Source: Prorocentrum cordatum
Taxonomy: Eukaryota > Sar > Dinophyceae > Prorocentrales > Prorocentraceae
Assembly: GCA_963575745.1 (NCBI GenBank)
Contig: CAUYUJ010018879.1
Location: 127,437 to 191,436, forward strand
Direction of reading: 5' to 3'
DNA length: 64,000 nt
Position 1 is the first letter of the stretch. The number at the start of each line of letters is the position of its first letter. The notes below the pieces were generated by a model that did no database searches, was not told the DNA's origin, and saw only the letters and a list, made by a program, of their open reading frames with translations. Shown here one piece after another: positions 1-10,187 of the stretch. Made by a program: the position numbers and the translations under genes.

Positions 1-55
1 TTTTCCTGGGACTCGACGATGAATTGTGTCTGCGTGTTTCTTTCCCTCCTGATCC
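1..55 (+). repeat. Family A element, right-hand end only
   Basis: The first bases of the window match the right third of the 163-bp family A element (full copies at 8553, 10244, 12031, 17657 and 55915): the TTTTCCTGGG, CGACGATGAATTGTGTCTG and CCCTCCTGA blocks are all present. The rest lies outside the window. Confidence 0.75.
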
Positions 56-176
56 ATCACCATCGTCCATTCCGTGGTGACGCTCGCCACCAGGTCGGCA
101 CGGAATGGGTGCTCCCCGCGTTTCCCGAGCTGCGTCCGGCCACGGCGCCGAGGCTCCCCTGAAACCCGAGGTGCCG

Positions 177-376
177 CTGATGGGCCTGTTTTCCACCACC
201 ACCACCATAAGTTGGAGGGGGAGGGGGTCCTCCTCCTCCTCCTCCTCCTCCTCCTCCTCCTCTCTCCTCTCCTCTCTCCTCCTCCTCCCTCCTCTCCTCC
301 TCCTCCTCCTCCCCCTCCTCCTCCTCCTCCTCCCCCTCCAACTTATGGTGGTGGTGGTGGAAAACAGGCCCATCAG
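177..376. mobile_element. Family K inverted-repeat element (TCC-loop), copy 1
   Basis: A 200-bp element whose two arms are identical and inverted over 48 bp, starting CTGATGGGCCTGTTTTCCAC and passing through CACCATAAGTTGG. The loop is an almost pure TCC/CTC array. The trinucleotide CCG lies directly on both sides (174-176 and 377-379), as expected of a 3-bp target duplication. It has no coding capacity. The perfect arms suggest a recent insertion or gene conversion between arms. Other copies are at 17977 and 33321. Confidence 0.85.
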
Positions 377-399
377 CCGCTGCCTGGACGGCGAGCCGA

Positions 400-545
400 A
401 GGGGGAAGTGAGAGGGGGCAGACCTCCTCGGAGGGCGGCGCCGCTTCTCAGAGAGGCCCTCGCGCCTTCCGACAAGTCTTCGGAGCCTGCCCCGAAGACG
501 CAGCAGGCTTCTGAGAGGGCGCGGGGGGCTCCTCGGAAGCCCCGC
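400..545. repeat. Family O G-rich foldback, diverged copy
   Basis: Contains the family O words (GGGGGCAGACC, GCTTCTCAGA, GGCTTCTGAGAGGGCGC, GGAAGCC) in inverted arrangement. It is less regular than the copies at 10848, 13965, 17314 and 20505. Confidence 0.4.
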
Positions 546-1019
546 CGCCCTCTGGCGAGGGCTGCCCCCTGTTCCGCCCCAGGGGGCTCGCCGCCGATTG
601 CCTCAGCTCGCCTTCCTCAGACTAGAGCAAGTAAAACACCATCTACACATACATCAGGGGGACGTAAGACCTGGGTACAAGGGACTCGGAAATCCCCGAC
701 GAGGTCGTCAAAAAAATGACGAGGCCGAGCCTGCATTTTGACGAGGCCTCCCGCTGCAGACAGCCCACGAAACTCCTCCTCGTCAAAATCCGAGGCGCGG
801 TCGTCAAAAAACGATGGCGAACCCGAGTCCTGGCAAACCCGGGTCTTACGCTCCCCCGAATGCAGTCGGACTTCGTTGGACAGGACACGCGAGAGGACAC
901 AAGACCCTTCCGAGGGCCACGTTGCCACAGAACTGCAGGAGGCATGGGCCGCAAGACACGGGACAAGAGGGTACCCTTGATCTGGCAGGGTCGACCTGCT
1001 AATCCGGGCCGCCTGTAAA
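546..1019. other. No gene recognised
   Basis: GC-rich sequence with open frames on both strands but no recognisable domain. The words CGTCAAAAAATGACGAGGC and CGTCAAAATCCGAGGC recur between 700 and 810, suggesting a small decayed inverted or tandem repeat. Confidence 0.3.
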
Positions 1020-1197
1020 CTTTTTGAGGTCCGTGCGGATCTCTTGGATTCGTGCCCAGGCCCCCTCCCTGGCGCACGGTGCGCGACAGGGGCGGCGCCG
1101 GAGGTGCCACCGGGGGGGCTGGCGCCGAGCAAAGACATCCGCGCGGAGCTCCGACTAATTGTTGTCATGCAACTGTTTTTCTTTGATCCACGGACCA
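1020..1197. mobile_element. Family D foldback element, copy 1
   Basis: A palindromic element with arms reading outward from the GGGGCGGCGCCGGAGGTGCC core: GTCCGTGCGGATCTCTTGGAT on the left pairs with ATCCGCGCGGAGCTCCGAC on the right. The right end carries the AT-richer tail (TTGTTGTCATGCAACTG, TTTTTCTTTGATCC) also seen in copies at 8826, 20905, 22176, 49980, 50766 and 52024. Non-coding. Confidence 0.7.
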
Positions 1198-1605
1198 GGG
1201 AACGTAACCGCAAAACTCGGGGCCGATGCTGCCTGACTTCGGCGACGGAGCGCTCAGATTCTGCTCGAAAGCGTGACCTGGCCCTGATCCACGCGCCTTG
1301 AGAGTCGGAGGTCGACTGCAGCATGGATTTACCGGGAAGTTGATCTTTGCTCCTCGAATCTGCAAGGAGCAGTGAGTCGATGCGCAGAACGCTCGCAGAT
1401 CGACGATACGTCCGCGCAGTCCCGAGCAGCTCCGACGGAACAGATCCTGGGGTGAGCCAGCTCGGTGGTCGCTCTCCGCTTCGGCATCCGCGCGCTCGCG
1501 CTCCCTCGGCTCCGACTTCCCCCTTGGCCCCCCGCCCCCGCGCGCCCGCCCCGCCCCCGCGCGCGCCCCCTCCCCCGGGCCCGCCGCGCGGGAGCGCGCG
1601 CGGAC

Positions 1606-1653
1606 CTGCCCCTGCTCCAGCGCGTCGACCCTGTCGCGGCAGTCCGCGAGCTC
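1606..1653 (-). CDS. Candidate 48-nt micro-exon
   Basis: On the minus strand a 16-codon segment, ELADCRDRVDALEQGQ, lies between CAG on its 5' side and GT on its 3' side. It is in phase 0 with G or C in nearly every third position. The heptad-like spacing (L, V, L) suits a coiled coil. It resembles the other short charged segments listed here (14481, 31650, 32053, 42632, 47764). No flanking exon can be joined by eye and splice words are common in this GC-rich DNA. Confidence 0.3.
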
Positions 1654-1904
1654 CTGCGGGCGCGCGGGGCGGGGGGGAGGCCGCGGAGCGCGCACGGAGA
1701 GCACCCCTGGTGCGGCGCGTGCTCCCCGGAGGCGCGCGCGCGCGACCGGAGCGTGCAGCACGGCCACGGTGCAGCGCTTCTCGTTTCCCGAGCGGCGTGG
1801 CCCGAAAGGGCACGCCACGGCGCTCATGAGATGTCTCGGCGCGCGCGTCGCCCGTTCGGGGGCGGCGCGCACACACTGCAGCAGAGGGCTCGACCACAAA
1901 AAGA

Positions 1905-2040
1905 CCTTCCATGAGAAACCCAACCCGGAGACCCCAGGACGTCCGTCCACTGCTGGCGTGGGGACGCCACGCTGTCCCTTGCAAAACCCTCGAAGCCTAG
2001 GGCACCCCGGAGGCAAGCACGGTGCGTCTTGACACAAGCC
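1905..2040. repeat. Family H element, copy 1
   Basis: Shares GAGAAACCCAACCC, GAGACCCCAGGACGTCC, GGCGTGGGGACG and GGCACCCCGGAGGCAAGCA with copies at 12495, 20037 and 50565. Its terminal inverted repeats are worn compared with the 20037 copy. Confidence 0.6.
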
Positions 2041-3131
2041 TCCCCCCTGGTATCAGCACCGTGTGAGCGTTGTCGCAGTCGGCGTTTCGAGATTGGGCGG
2101 GAAGGGGGGGTGGGGCGGGGTCGGGCTGCGGCCCTCTGCTAAGCGGGACTGTTTGGATGGGTGTTCCAGTGGGGAATCTCATTGGGGTGCCGTCCACCTG
2201 CCTGAAACGGGCGCCCAACACAGCCAAAATCTGCTCCATGGGGGGGAGGGGGGGGAGACGAGGGCCCGCGCCGATCGGCAAAACAACAAATGAGAAAACG
2301 ATCGCCATGGGGCGACGCAAAACCCTCGGCGAGGGGACTCCGTCGATCCGCCGGGATCCTGAAGGCTCAGCCGCGCGCGAGCTAATTCCGCGCTGCTTGC
2401 TCGACTTTTGTTCCGCCTTGCCGCCGCGCGCGAGGCCGCGATCGCCCCCCCCAAAAAACTTCGGCGGGGGACTGTAGCTAATGAGAGGTCTTCGTCGGAC
2501 GGATTAGAAAGAGGATTGAGCCCCGTTGGGGGGTTGTTACGCCGGATTAAGCACGCAGTGGACTCAAAAAGATCGGGCCGGATTGAACGGGACTAAACAG
2601 GATTCAACGGGATTCAAGCGGATCGAGCCAGATTCTGGACCAGAGCAAAAAGATAATTGTCTTCCCAGGAGCTGCATCCGCGTCTGTGGGCTCGCTATCT
2701 ACCGAGCACCTCGCGCTGTAATCACATTCGATCCTGGCGAAAAATCCAGCCACATGCAAGATAGGCAAACAGGCAAGCGTGAGTACCGCAAGGCAGGTGA
2801 GACGAAGGAAGGGGGAACCCCCTGTGGGGCCACGAACCGCGCGAGAGGGGGCGCCGAAAATGGCGGGGGGGGATGCATGTGAACCCTGGTGCAGGAGCCT
2901 TCGGTCCATGTGCCTGCGGTTAGTTCTTTGCTGGAATTGACACGCGAAGGGCAGAGGCACGGATGGGATGCGAGGCTACACGAGGCGAAAGCCGATATCC
3001 GCAACCTCGCTGACGCGCGGCCGCGCGCCTTGGAAGCGTCGGCGGTGGGGCCATTTCCCTTCAGATGATGACGATCTCGTTTTGGAATCAGTCCGGAACC
3101 GATATGGAGCCATGGAAAGGGATAGTTTTAG
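2041..3131. other. Unannotated GC-rich interval
   Basis: No domain or convincing exon was seen. Around 2540-2640 a degenerate array of about 10 bp repeats GGATTGAACGGGACTAAACA-like words. The open frames are those expected of GC-rich DNA. Confidence 0.3.
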
Positions 3132-3195
3132 GTCGGGCATGTCCTGCTGCAGGCGGATTTTCGAAGAGTGGCGAGCAATAGTCAAAACATATTCA
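3132..3195. repeat. Family B element, left half
   Basis: Begins GGTCGGGCATGTCCTG and CAGGCGGATTTTCG, then ATAGTCAAAACATATTC. These match the left end and interior of the full family B elements (11760, 17151, 54575). The right TIR is missing. Confidence 0.6.
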
Positions 3196-3367
3196 TGAAT
3201 CCTTTTTTTTTTCAGAAGGGGACGATGCGCAACGCCGTAATCCAGTCCAGTCCGGCTCGGGATCCAGGAAAAAAACTCGATGCGGCCCCCGCCGTGCCCG
3301 TGGGTCCAGCTAACAACACCGTGCCCGCGTGGAAGCTGCGCCGTACACTCGGCCCGGGGAACGTTTT

Positions 3368-3735
3368 ATCTGGGAGGCTCGTTCTTCCGCCAGTGCCGTT
3401 GAGAGGCCAGCGCGCGAGACGAGGGGCGCAGGCGCCGGCCACCATATCATTTGGGAGCAGCATAGAGAAAGAGAGAGAGAGAGAGAGAGAGAGCAGGGTG
3501 TTACGCGGGTGGGGGGCTAGAGCATTGATTGCCACAGACGGTGGGCGGCCATTAGACGGGGTGCACATGCAGACCCGCGTGGGAGTATTGCAATGTATCC
3601 AACCCCCTCAAGGCCAGAGAAATTTCTAATCTAGAAGGCTCATTCTTCCGCCTGTACCGTTGGAAAGGCCAGCGGGCCACGGGCGCCAGGGCGAGAGAGA
3701 GAGAGAGAGAGGCACTGGCGTCGGCCACCAGATCC
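3368..3735. repeat. Direct repeat of about 110 bp, each copy with a GA microsatellite
   Basis: GGCTCGTTCTTCCGCC, CCGTTGAGAGGCCAGCG, GGCGC and (GA)n at 3370-3500 recur as GGCTCATTCTTCCGCC, CCGTTGGAAAGGCCAGCG, GGCGCC and (GA)n at 3632-3715. Each is followed or preceded by CGGCCACCA. Confidence 0.65.
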
Positions 3736-4433
3736 ACGTTGACAGAGGACGGCCATGACTACTGGTCCTCTGGCCCGAAGGGCCGCGTGAATATAAAAAA
3801 CGATACTTGCATTACCAAATGTGGCGAGACATGCCCTTGGCCTTCAGCGACAAGGGCATCGGAGAAGGCACAGGCCAAGGCGCGACAGAGCCGAGGAGGG
3901 TAGAGGTCCACAAACGACCATCCGAGCTTTTACTCTGGAGGTTTTGGCGCGACCGCTGGAGGGCCGAGCACGGATTGTTCATTGCGTTTGCAAAGCCTGT
4001 TTACCTAGGTCAGTTTGATCAGGGCGCCCAACACTTTCGCGCGTTTCCACCAGGGCGCCCCGAAATGGCACGCATCGGTTGAAGCCATCTGGGAACAGGA
4101 GTCGCGAGCGAGAGGCAGAAACGCGGGGGCCAGCCATATCCCACGAGTGGCTGGGTTCTCCATCGGCCCAGAGACTCGCGCCCTTCTGCACGCGTGGAGG
4201 CACGAGACAGTGAACGCCATCAACGTGTTATCTTCATCAACGCGCGACTGATCTTTCTCCGACAGCCCCATCGAGCCCCATCACATGATCGGTCGATCTC
4301 AGTGGCAGGGGTCCTGGAATGTCGCGCGCGCGAGGCCAGCGCGAGCAGGGGGCGCCGAAATGCACGAAAAACATGGCCCGTCCCAGTATCCATCCTCGAC
4401 TCAGTGGGCGCTTGTCGGGTCAGGTCGCGCTGA
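3736..4433. other. No gene recognised
   Basis: Mixed-composition DNA with short open frames on both strands. None shows a domain, signal peptide or repeat that can be named. Confidence 0.3.
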
Positions 4434-6674
4434 TCATCGCACGCAAGAAAAGTACAGGCCAGGATATGGAAATTCCTCGATGCCACAGCGCGCCCATGTC
4501 GAGCCGCGCCAGCAAACACTCCCAGAAAATCGCGCAGTCTCAAAGGCCGCGGAACCGCGCGGCTGCAGCGATGCGTAGAGCGCCGCGGGGAGGTACTTGA
4601 GGTACCATCGCCCGTGCGTCTGGAGGCTCATCGGCAGCTCGGCGCACTCGCTGCCGAGGCAGCCGCCCTTCTCGCGTCTCGCCACGTTGGCCCCCGTGCG
4701 CCAGCGCCCACGAGGGAGCGCCGCTGCTCGGCGAAGTCGCGGCTCGCGCCCGGGCGCCTCAGGATGCGCGGCGGCAAGGGCCGCTGAAACAATAGCCGGG
4801 CGCCAGCTATCATGAGGCAGCGCGCGAAGGGCCTGGCTGAAAGAGAACAGCGGCCCCTGAGGCCCGCGGCCCTCGAGCAGCGACTCGTCGAACTCCCCCG
4901 TCTTGCATGGCCGGCTGGCCTCGTCCTCCAACGGGTGGAGGACTAGTCGCACGGCGCCGCGGTGGACAGCGAGTCTTCGCGCGCCGCGCACCCCGAAGCT
5001 CCTCGAGGGCCCGAGGCGCGAGGGGGAGAGGTGGGCTCATCGCCGCGGCGGCAGCATATGCGCGACGCTGCACAGCCGCCTGCGGAACCCCATTGCGACA
5101 GGACCCGCCGGCCGATGACCCTCGCTCGCAGCCCACCAACGAGTTCGAGGGTAGAGATTGCGAAGTCGGACGCGCCAGTGTCTGCGCGCCGCCGCATAGC
5201 CCGCCGTCGAACTCGGCGGCAAGGAGGCGACGTCTAAAATCCTGGCGCGGCGACCCCCCCGCGCAGCGGAGGGGCCGGACGCGCGCCCCGCTGGCGAAGA
5301 CCCCCCGCGCGCGGCAGCCGTCTTTGCGACTTTCATTCGGCGGGGGGACCAAGACTAAGAGGAGCGTGAAGGTGCGGCGCATGCCGTGGGCGATGGCCCT
5401 GGCAGGAGGGTCGGCTTGCGCAGAGACCTCCTCCCCGGGGCCTCTCACCCCGGCTTGTCTTTCTGCTTGCGGCGCAGCTCGCGTGACTCCTTCGCCTCCC
5501 TGATGTTCTTCATGATGGCTGCGCCCGTCTCCACTTGAGCCTTCGCGTGCTCTCAAAAGGACGGCGGCGCCATCAGGCCCCCAACTCGACTGGGCCCCAA
5601 GAAAGCTTCGGCCTCCTCGATTGAGAGACGCGCAGTCGAACCAGCATCCGCATGGTCTGCGCGCGCTTCGCCGCGGCCCCCATGCAAGCCGAGTCGCTGA
5701 CGTCGAGACTCATCGAGGTGGTCGCGCGGGCCCGCCAGCCCGATGATGCAGAAGAATCGCCCTGCTGCTCGGGCTTCAAGGAACATGTGATGCGGTACAT
5801 CATATGATGATCTAGCGGCGCGCGCCGCCGGCGAAGGATCGACGAACGCCAAACCGTGCTCCCAGGCCCGCTCGCGGGGAAATCCTCGAACTCCTCCTGC
5901 GCGCAGTTGCCAACGACATCCTTCTTATCCCGCATGCGCCCGACACGGCCGTACTTCACGGAAAGATTGCGGACGTCAGGCTGGGACTTCGGGATCTCAG
6001 CTCGATCGCGTGGGGCAATCCTAGCTATGAAATCGAGCGGCTCCTCGCCGCTGAACTCCGCAATGACACCGCCCTTGCCGTTCGGAGCGTAGACATCTTT
6101 GACGCCCGCGGACACAGTCACGGGCTTCACCTCGAGGCCGCAGTCGAGGCCCAAGGCATTGTTGGCCCCCGGCAGGCGGTGTCTTGGTCCCACCAACGAT
6201 CGCACCGTCAGCGCCACTCGAGGGTACACCAGCACCCCCAGCGGCGCCCAGGCGAACGCCCGTCTGCACGAAAGCGACTGCCAGGAGGGCTTCGGCAGCT
6301 ACGCGCTGGCCTCGGGTGAAGCACGCGATGGGGCAGTCGGCGGGGGTCGCTCCGTCGGCCTGGGCGGCATTCACGGCTAGAGTGGCCCAAACGATCAACT
6401 TGGCGAGGAAGTCGGCATCCAACTCTCCCGCGGGGAACGAGTAGACGGCGTCGGCAAATCCATGCGGCAGTCGACCATCAGCAGCTGGGCGGATCCACTC
6501 CACGGGGCTATCGTCGGGGTGCCCGCCTTGGACGTTCTCGACGAACTAGTCACCGCCGGGCGCTGCGACCACCCAATCCACCACTGCTGCTGACTGTGGC
6601 GGCAGTGGCCAGCACAACGCATGCTCATACCTGAGCGCGTCCCTCGCGCACCGGACTTGGAAAGGGATCTTCTG

Positions 6675-6880
6675 ACCCGGGTCAATCCAGACCCGGGTCA
6701 GCAGGAAACCAAAAACTGCAATGCAGGAAAAAATGCAACGCAGATCTTCGCAAACCCGGTTCAGCCAATATGCGCGGCCGCCTCGCGGCCACGAGCGGCT
6801 CGCTAACCCGGGGCAGCCCGAGGGGGTCTTCGCAGGATCCTGCAGGATCCGGTGCCCTGGCTGACCCCCGTTGGCATTGA
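6675..6880. repeat. Family G repeat, copy 1
   Basis: About 200 bp closely matching 31395-31625: GACCCGGGTCAGCAGGAAACC, AAAACTGCAATGCAGG, CGCAGATCTTCGCAAACCCGG, CCAATATGCGCGGCCGCCTC and the GGATCCTGCAGGATCC palindrome. The two differ by scattered substitutions and small indels. Confidence 0.8.
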
Positions 6881-6884
6881 CCCC

Positions 6885-7108
6885 ATGTCTTTGGACACCC
6901 GAAATGGGTACCGAAAGACTGGGTACAATGCCCAACAACAAATGTTGTCCCAAACCAACAGCGGCCGCTGTTGGGCAGGCGGCCTCCTGTCTCGAATGGA
7001 CACAGGCCGCGGCGGCGCGGACAGCGAGCCCTGTTCAAAATGAACAGGAACTGCTCTTGGGCATTGTAACCATTCTTTCGGTGCCCATGTCGGGCGTCCA
7101 GAATGTCG
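6885..7108. mobile_element. Family R inverted-repeat element
   Basis: The left arm (ATGTCTTTGGACACCCG, AAATGGGTACCGAAAGACTG, GGTACAATGCCCAA) is inverted on the right (TTGGGCATTGTAACCATTCT, TTCGGTGCCCATGTCGGGCG, TCCAGAATGTC). The arms are about 60 bp at roughly 80% identity by eye and the loop about 100 bp. It abuts repeat G on its left. Only one copy is visible here. Confidence 0.65.
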
Positions 7109-7969
7109 AGGCTCCCGAGTGGATCACGTCGCCCGGCACCAGGTCGGACAACGACACCGCGGCCAGCAGGCTGAGGGCGGCGCCCGCAGACCCGCCGCAC
7201 GCACGGACAGAAGCTGGCCCCGCCGCGCCCGCAGAGCGCCGCCAGCAGCACCGCGGCCCAGATCGGCAGGCACGCCCTCCGGGCGTTCGGCGCGCCCGCG
7301 CTCTCGCGGGCCGGCGAGGGGCGCGGCGGGGCCGCCTCGCACACCGGCGCCTCGCAAGGCGGGCACGAGGGGGGCGAGCAGGGACAACCGAGAGGGAGAG
7401 CGTTGACAGAGAGCAGCAGCAGAAGAAGCAGCCAGGGGGGCAAACCTCCGAGGCCAGCCCCACCGGCTTGCAGCTCCCCTGGGATCGCACTGCAAGCCAA
7501 GGCGCCAGAGCTCCCTGGCAGAGCGAAGGGGGGAATATCAAATCATCTTTTAAAAACGCCATAAACGTTAACTTTGGGCATTCTTCTTCTTCGGGACCAG
7601 TTGCCGAGACGGAGCCAAACACCTGGCGAGGATGAATCGTCAACTTCTCTGAGATCCAGCGGCTCCGGGCGATGTACCGGGCGTCGCGGCGTTCTCAGAG
7701 TGCTCCGGGACGTTCAAGGAGAGCTCAGGACGATCTGACCCGTGCAAATCCAAATCCGGGTCAGTCGGGATTTGTAAGAACCCGCATGATCCTGCAGGAT
7801 GCTGCAAGATCCTGCACTTAAGCCAGGGTCAATGCACCCCTGGCTTTGCAGGATCCCGCAAGAACCGGCGCTCCGGCTGACCTCCGTTTGCAATGACCCC
7901 CGTCTCTTGAGCCCCGACTTGAAGGAATTTGACCTCGTCTGGGCCCCGTCCTAATTACCTTGGGAGCAG

Positions 7970-8195
7970 AAGAGCCCAGAATCGAAACGGTAAATCGAAT
8001 CGGCGATCGACATGAATCGGATCGGCGGAAATCGGCAGCCGACTCGGAAGAGTCGAATCGGCGGAAACGGGCCAGCTTGTATGCGCCCAGTGCGAAATCG
8101 GAACCCGAATCGGAACCCCAAGCCGAATCGGATCGGAATCGGAAACCACCGAAATCGAATCGAATCGAATCGGAGGGATCGAACCCAAACCCCCG
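7970..8195. repeat. Family P repeat (GAATCGGATCGG-rich), copy 1
   Basis: Dense in short GAATCGGATCGGCGG words and sharing GGCGATCGACATGAATCGG with the copy at 16130. A shorter relative lies at 16905. It looks like an old element overrun by a roughly 11-bp tandem expansion. Confidence 0.6.
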
Positions 8196-8552
8196 ACGTC
8201 GTGATTTTTTCATGACGTCGCCCCCCAGAGGTCTGGACCCCTTCCCCGGGACCGGTTTTTCGTCCTGCATCGTTTTTTGACGGTCCCGAGGCCCGGGAAG
8301 GGCCCCAGAGGGCGAAAAGAGCGAAAAACCTTCCGTCGTGATTTTTTCACGACGCGAGGGGGTCTGGGAATGGAGCCCTGTGGGGGCTCGTGGCCCACAC
8401 GAGCCCACCGCGCCGCCCCTCGCAGGCAGCGCTCGGGGGCCTCGGAGGCCCCCGGTCGACCGGGGGTGCAGCCTCAGAGAACGGCCAAAGCCCCAAGACC
8501 GCGGGGCCAGCCCGAATGCCCACTGGCTCCTCGCACTGGAGGGACCAACTTT

Positions 8553-8715
8553 TGAAGGGGCCCTGGGACACACAAATAAATACACACAAATAAAATGATT
8601 CCCCATATTTTCCCATATTTTCTGGGTTTTTTGTCTTCGCCCCCACTTCCCATATTTTCGCATATTTTCTGGGAATCGACGAATAATTGTGTCTGTGTGT
8701 TTTTTCCCCTCTTGA
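8553..8715. mobile_element. Family A element, copy 2, with ACTTT target duplication
   Basis: A 163-bp element starting TGAAGGGGCCCTGGGACACA and ending TTTTTCCCCTCTTGA. Inside is a direct repeat of about 27 bp (TTCCCATATTTTCNCATA then TTTTCTGGG, twice). ACTTT flanks both ends (8548-8552 and 8716-8720). It is AT-rich against GC-rich surroundings and non-coding. Confidence 0.9.
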
Positions 8716-8825
8716 ACTTTTTTCGTAAGCGGCGAGGCGGCGAACTCCGCACCAGCGCAACAGCTAGATAGGGGCACCAGCTGGCGAACTGGCCGGCGTG
8801 CAGGGAGGGAGCGGGGAGGCCGACG

Positions 8826-8990
8826 AGAGGAATGAGGGACGCTGGAGGAACAGGCACACAGGCATAAAGATAAACCTTCGGCGCTCCGCGCGGAGTTCTT
8901 GGATCTGCGCTGGAGCCCCCCTCCCTCGCACGCGGAGCGCGCCAGGGGCGGCGCCGGAGGCGCCGCCAGGGGGGCTCAGCGATCAAGGCA
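8826..8990. mobile_element. Family D foldback element, copy 2
   Basis: Left tail GGCATAAAGATAAACC, then GGCGCTCCGCGCGGAGTTCTT and the GGGGCGGCGCCGGAGGCGCC core. The right arm is truncated after GGGGGGCTCAGCG. Confidence 0.7.
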
Positions 8991-9213
8991 ACTCGCCTGG
9001 CGATCTGTTTCTGGATGAGGTTGTGGGGATACGCGAAGTGTGTTTTTTCTGTGCCTTCCCCGAAGACACAGAGAGCCTCTCAGAGTGCGCGAGGGCTTCT
9101 GAGAAGTGCCTCCGCCTTCGGAGAAGGCCTTCTCCTTCTCATTTCCCCCCATCGCTCGCCGCCGACATACCGCCGAAAGCCTCGAAGACATCGGCGGCGA
9201 CGACGACGACAAC

Positions 9214-9284
9214 CTGGACGAGCCCGTTCCTGGAGGGCCTGGGGGATGGGCTGCACCGCCGCGTGGAGCTCGAAGATGTCGCGC
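9214..9284 (-). CDS. Candidate 71-nt exon
   Basis: Minus strand: after CAG, a high-GC3 reading gives RDIFELHAAVQ then PIPQALQERAR, ending before GTT. Good codon bias and a plausible amphipathic helix are seen. Unlike most other candidates it is not a multiple of three. No family is recognised. Confidence 0.25.
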
Positions 9285-9548
9285 CTGGCCCGAGGAGGGC
9301 AGCAAAGAAGGGGGGGAGGCGAGGGAGGGGATCCTGGCTGTCTTGCATTTCTTGGTTCTCGCCGACGCGCGCTGCTGCAGCACCAGGGCCTGACCCTTAC
9401 TTGCTCGAGCGCTGCGCTCCGAACAATTATTTATCGGATCGTTGAAACTCATACGCGACGGCTCAAGCAAGCCAACGCTTGTCTAACATAAATCAAGCAA
9501 GGTAGAGAGGACTTTCATCTGGCTCTCGCGCTCTCGCCCCGACCGTGC

Positions 9549-9685
9549 TTGGTGGTTCAAAGATTGGGTCCTGATGGGTGGGGTCCTAAGGATAGGAAGG
9601 TATCCGAGGGTGGATCGACATTGTTTGAAGCACCTCGTCCTCAGGACCCCATCCCTCAGGACCTCCCTCGTCTTTGAACCACCGA
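9549..9685. mobile_element. Foldback element with GGTGGTTCAAAGA ends
   Basis: GGTGGTTCAAAGATTGGGTCC and GATGGGTGGGGTCCTAAGG on the left are inverted on the right (CCTCAGGACCCCATCCCTCA, GGACC, CGTCTTTGAACCACC). About 135 bp, arms about 45 bp. Single copy here. Confidence 0.7.
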
Positions 9686-9696
9686 AGTACGGGAGA

Positions 9697-9815
9697 CCAT
9701 GCGCACGACGATCCCAGAGACCATACGGGAAACCATGCAGCAAACCACGCGGGAGACCATACGGGAGATCACACCGCAGACCACACGGGAGTCCACACGG
9801 GACCACGGGCCTCCG
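9697..9815. repeat. 12-bp degenerate tandem repeat (GAGACCATACGG)
   Basis: About ten units of a 12-bp word (GAGACCATACGG, GAAACCATGCAG, GAGATCACACCG and variants). The plus-strand frame reads as a repetitive RETIRETM-type peptide, which is better explained by the tandem array than by a gene. Confidence 0.7.
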
Positions 9816-9977
9816 GCTCCGGGTCCAGGGCTCACACACGGCCCTACTAAGCAATGTGTACACGGTGGGACTCATGCAGACACACCCTGTAAGGGCTCGT
9901 TATAAAAATGCTCCCGATAACGCCCGTGACTGGCCCCGCTCGCCCCCCCCCCCCTCCACCCTCTGGTCACGTTCGGC

Positions 9978-10112
9978 GGTGGACAAACCTCCCTTCAGTA
10001 AACCTCCCTTCAGTGACGACGGCCTAGGACCGAAACCGACGGACCTGGACCCGCAGAAACGACGGCCGCGACGCCTTCTCGCGAACCGAACAAGGCCGAT
10101 TCGCTAGTCGAC
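9978..10112. repeat. Family Q repeat, copy 1
   Basis: CTCCCTTCAGTAAACC, CAGTGACGACGGCCTAGG, CGACGGCCGCGACGCCTTCTC and GATTCGCTAGTCGACGTG parallel 30085-30223 in order and spacing, with many substitutions. Confidence 0.6.
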
Positions 10113-10187
10113 GTGCCAGGGCAGGAGGTCTGTCAACCTCCGACACGCCACCACTCGCGTCCCGGACGGCGCCCGGCGCGACGCGGG

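Larger units (their letters stand above)
4434..7500 (-). pseudogene. Decayed retroelement-type gene, frameshifted
   Basis: Read on the minus strand, coding-like segments change frame several times. At 7500-7150 there is a leucine-rich hydrophobic stretch, a cysteine/proline cluster (CPCSPPSCPPC) and a second hydrophobic stretch (LPIWAAVLLAALCG). At 6500-6250 come AVYSFPAGELDADFLAKL and a helical segment. At 6160-5860 lies a 100-residue unit with VSAGVKDVYAPNGKGG and FIARIAPRDRAEIP. At 5640-5590 is SIEEAEAFLGP, and at 5530-5460 IMKNIREAKESRELRRKQKD. From memory, this order resembles proteins in dinoflagellate retroelements: Cys-rich membrane N terminus, middle domain, then a basic KNIREAKESRE helix. 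That resemblance is not tested. Repeats G and R (6675-7108) have inserted within it. It has no single intact frame, so it is called a relic. The 4434-5450 tail is the least certain part. Confidence 0.4.

Noticed and set aside
7903-7920. CTCTTGAGCCCCGAC as a leader relic (also at 31610)
   Set aside because: Only CTTGAGCC fits; it is an internal word of repeat family G.
9697-9815. Regular short repeats considered as a CRISPR array
   Set aside because: The 12-bp units are head-to-tail with no spacers, in a eukaryotic context.
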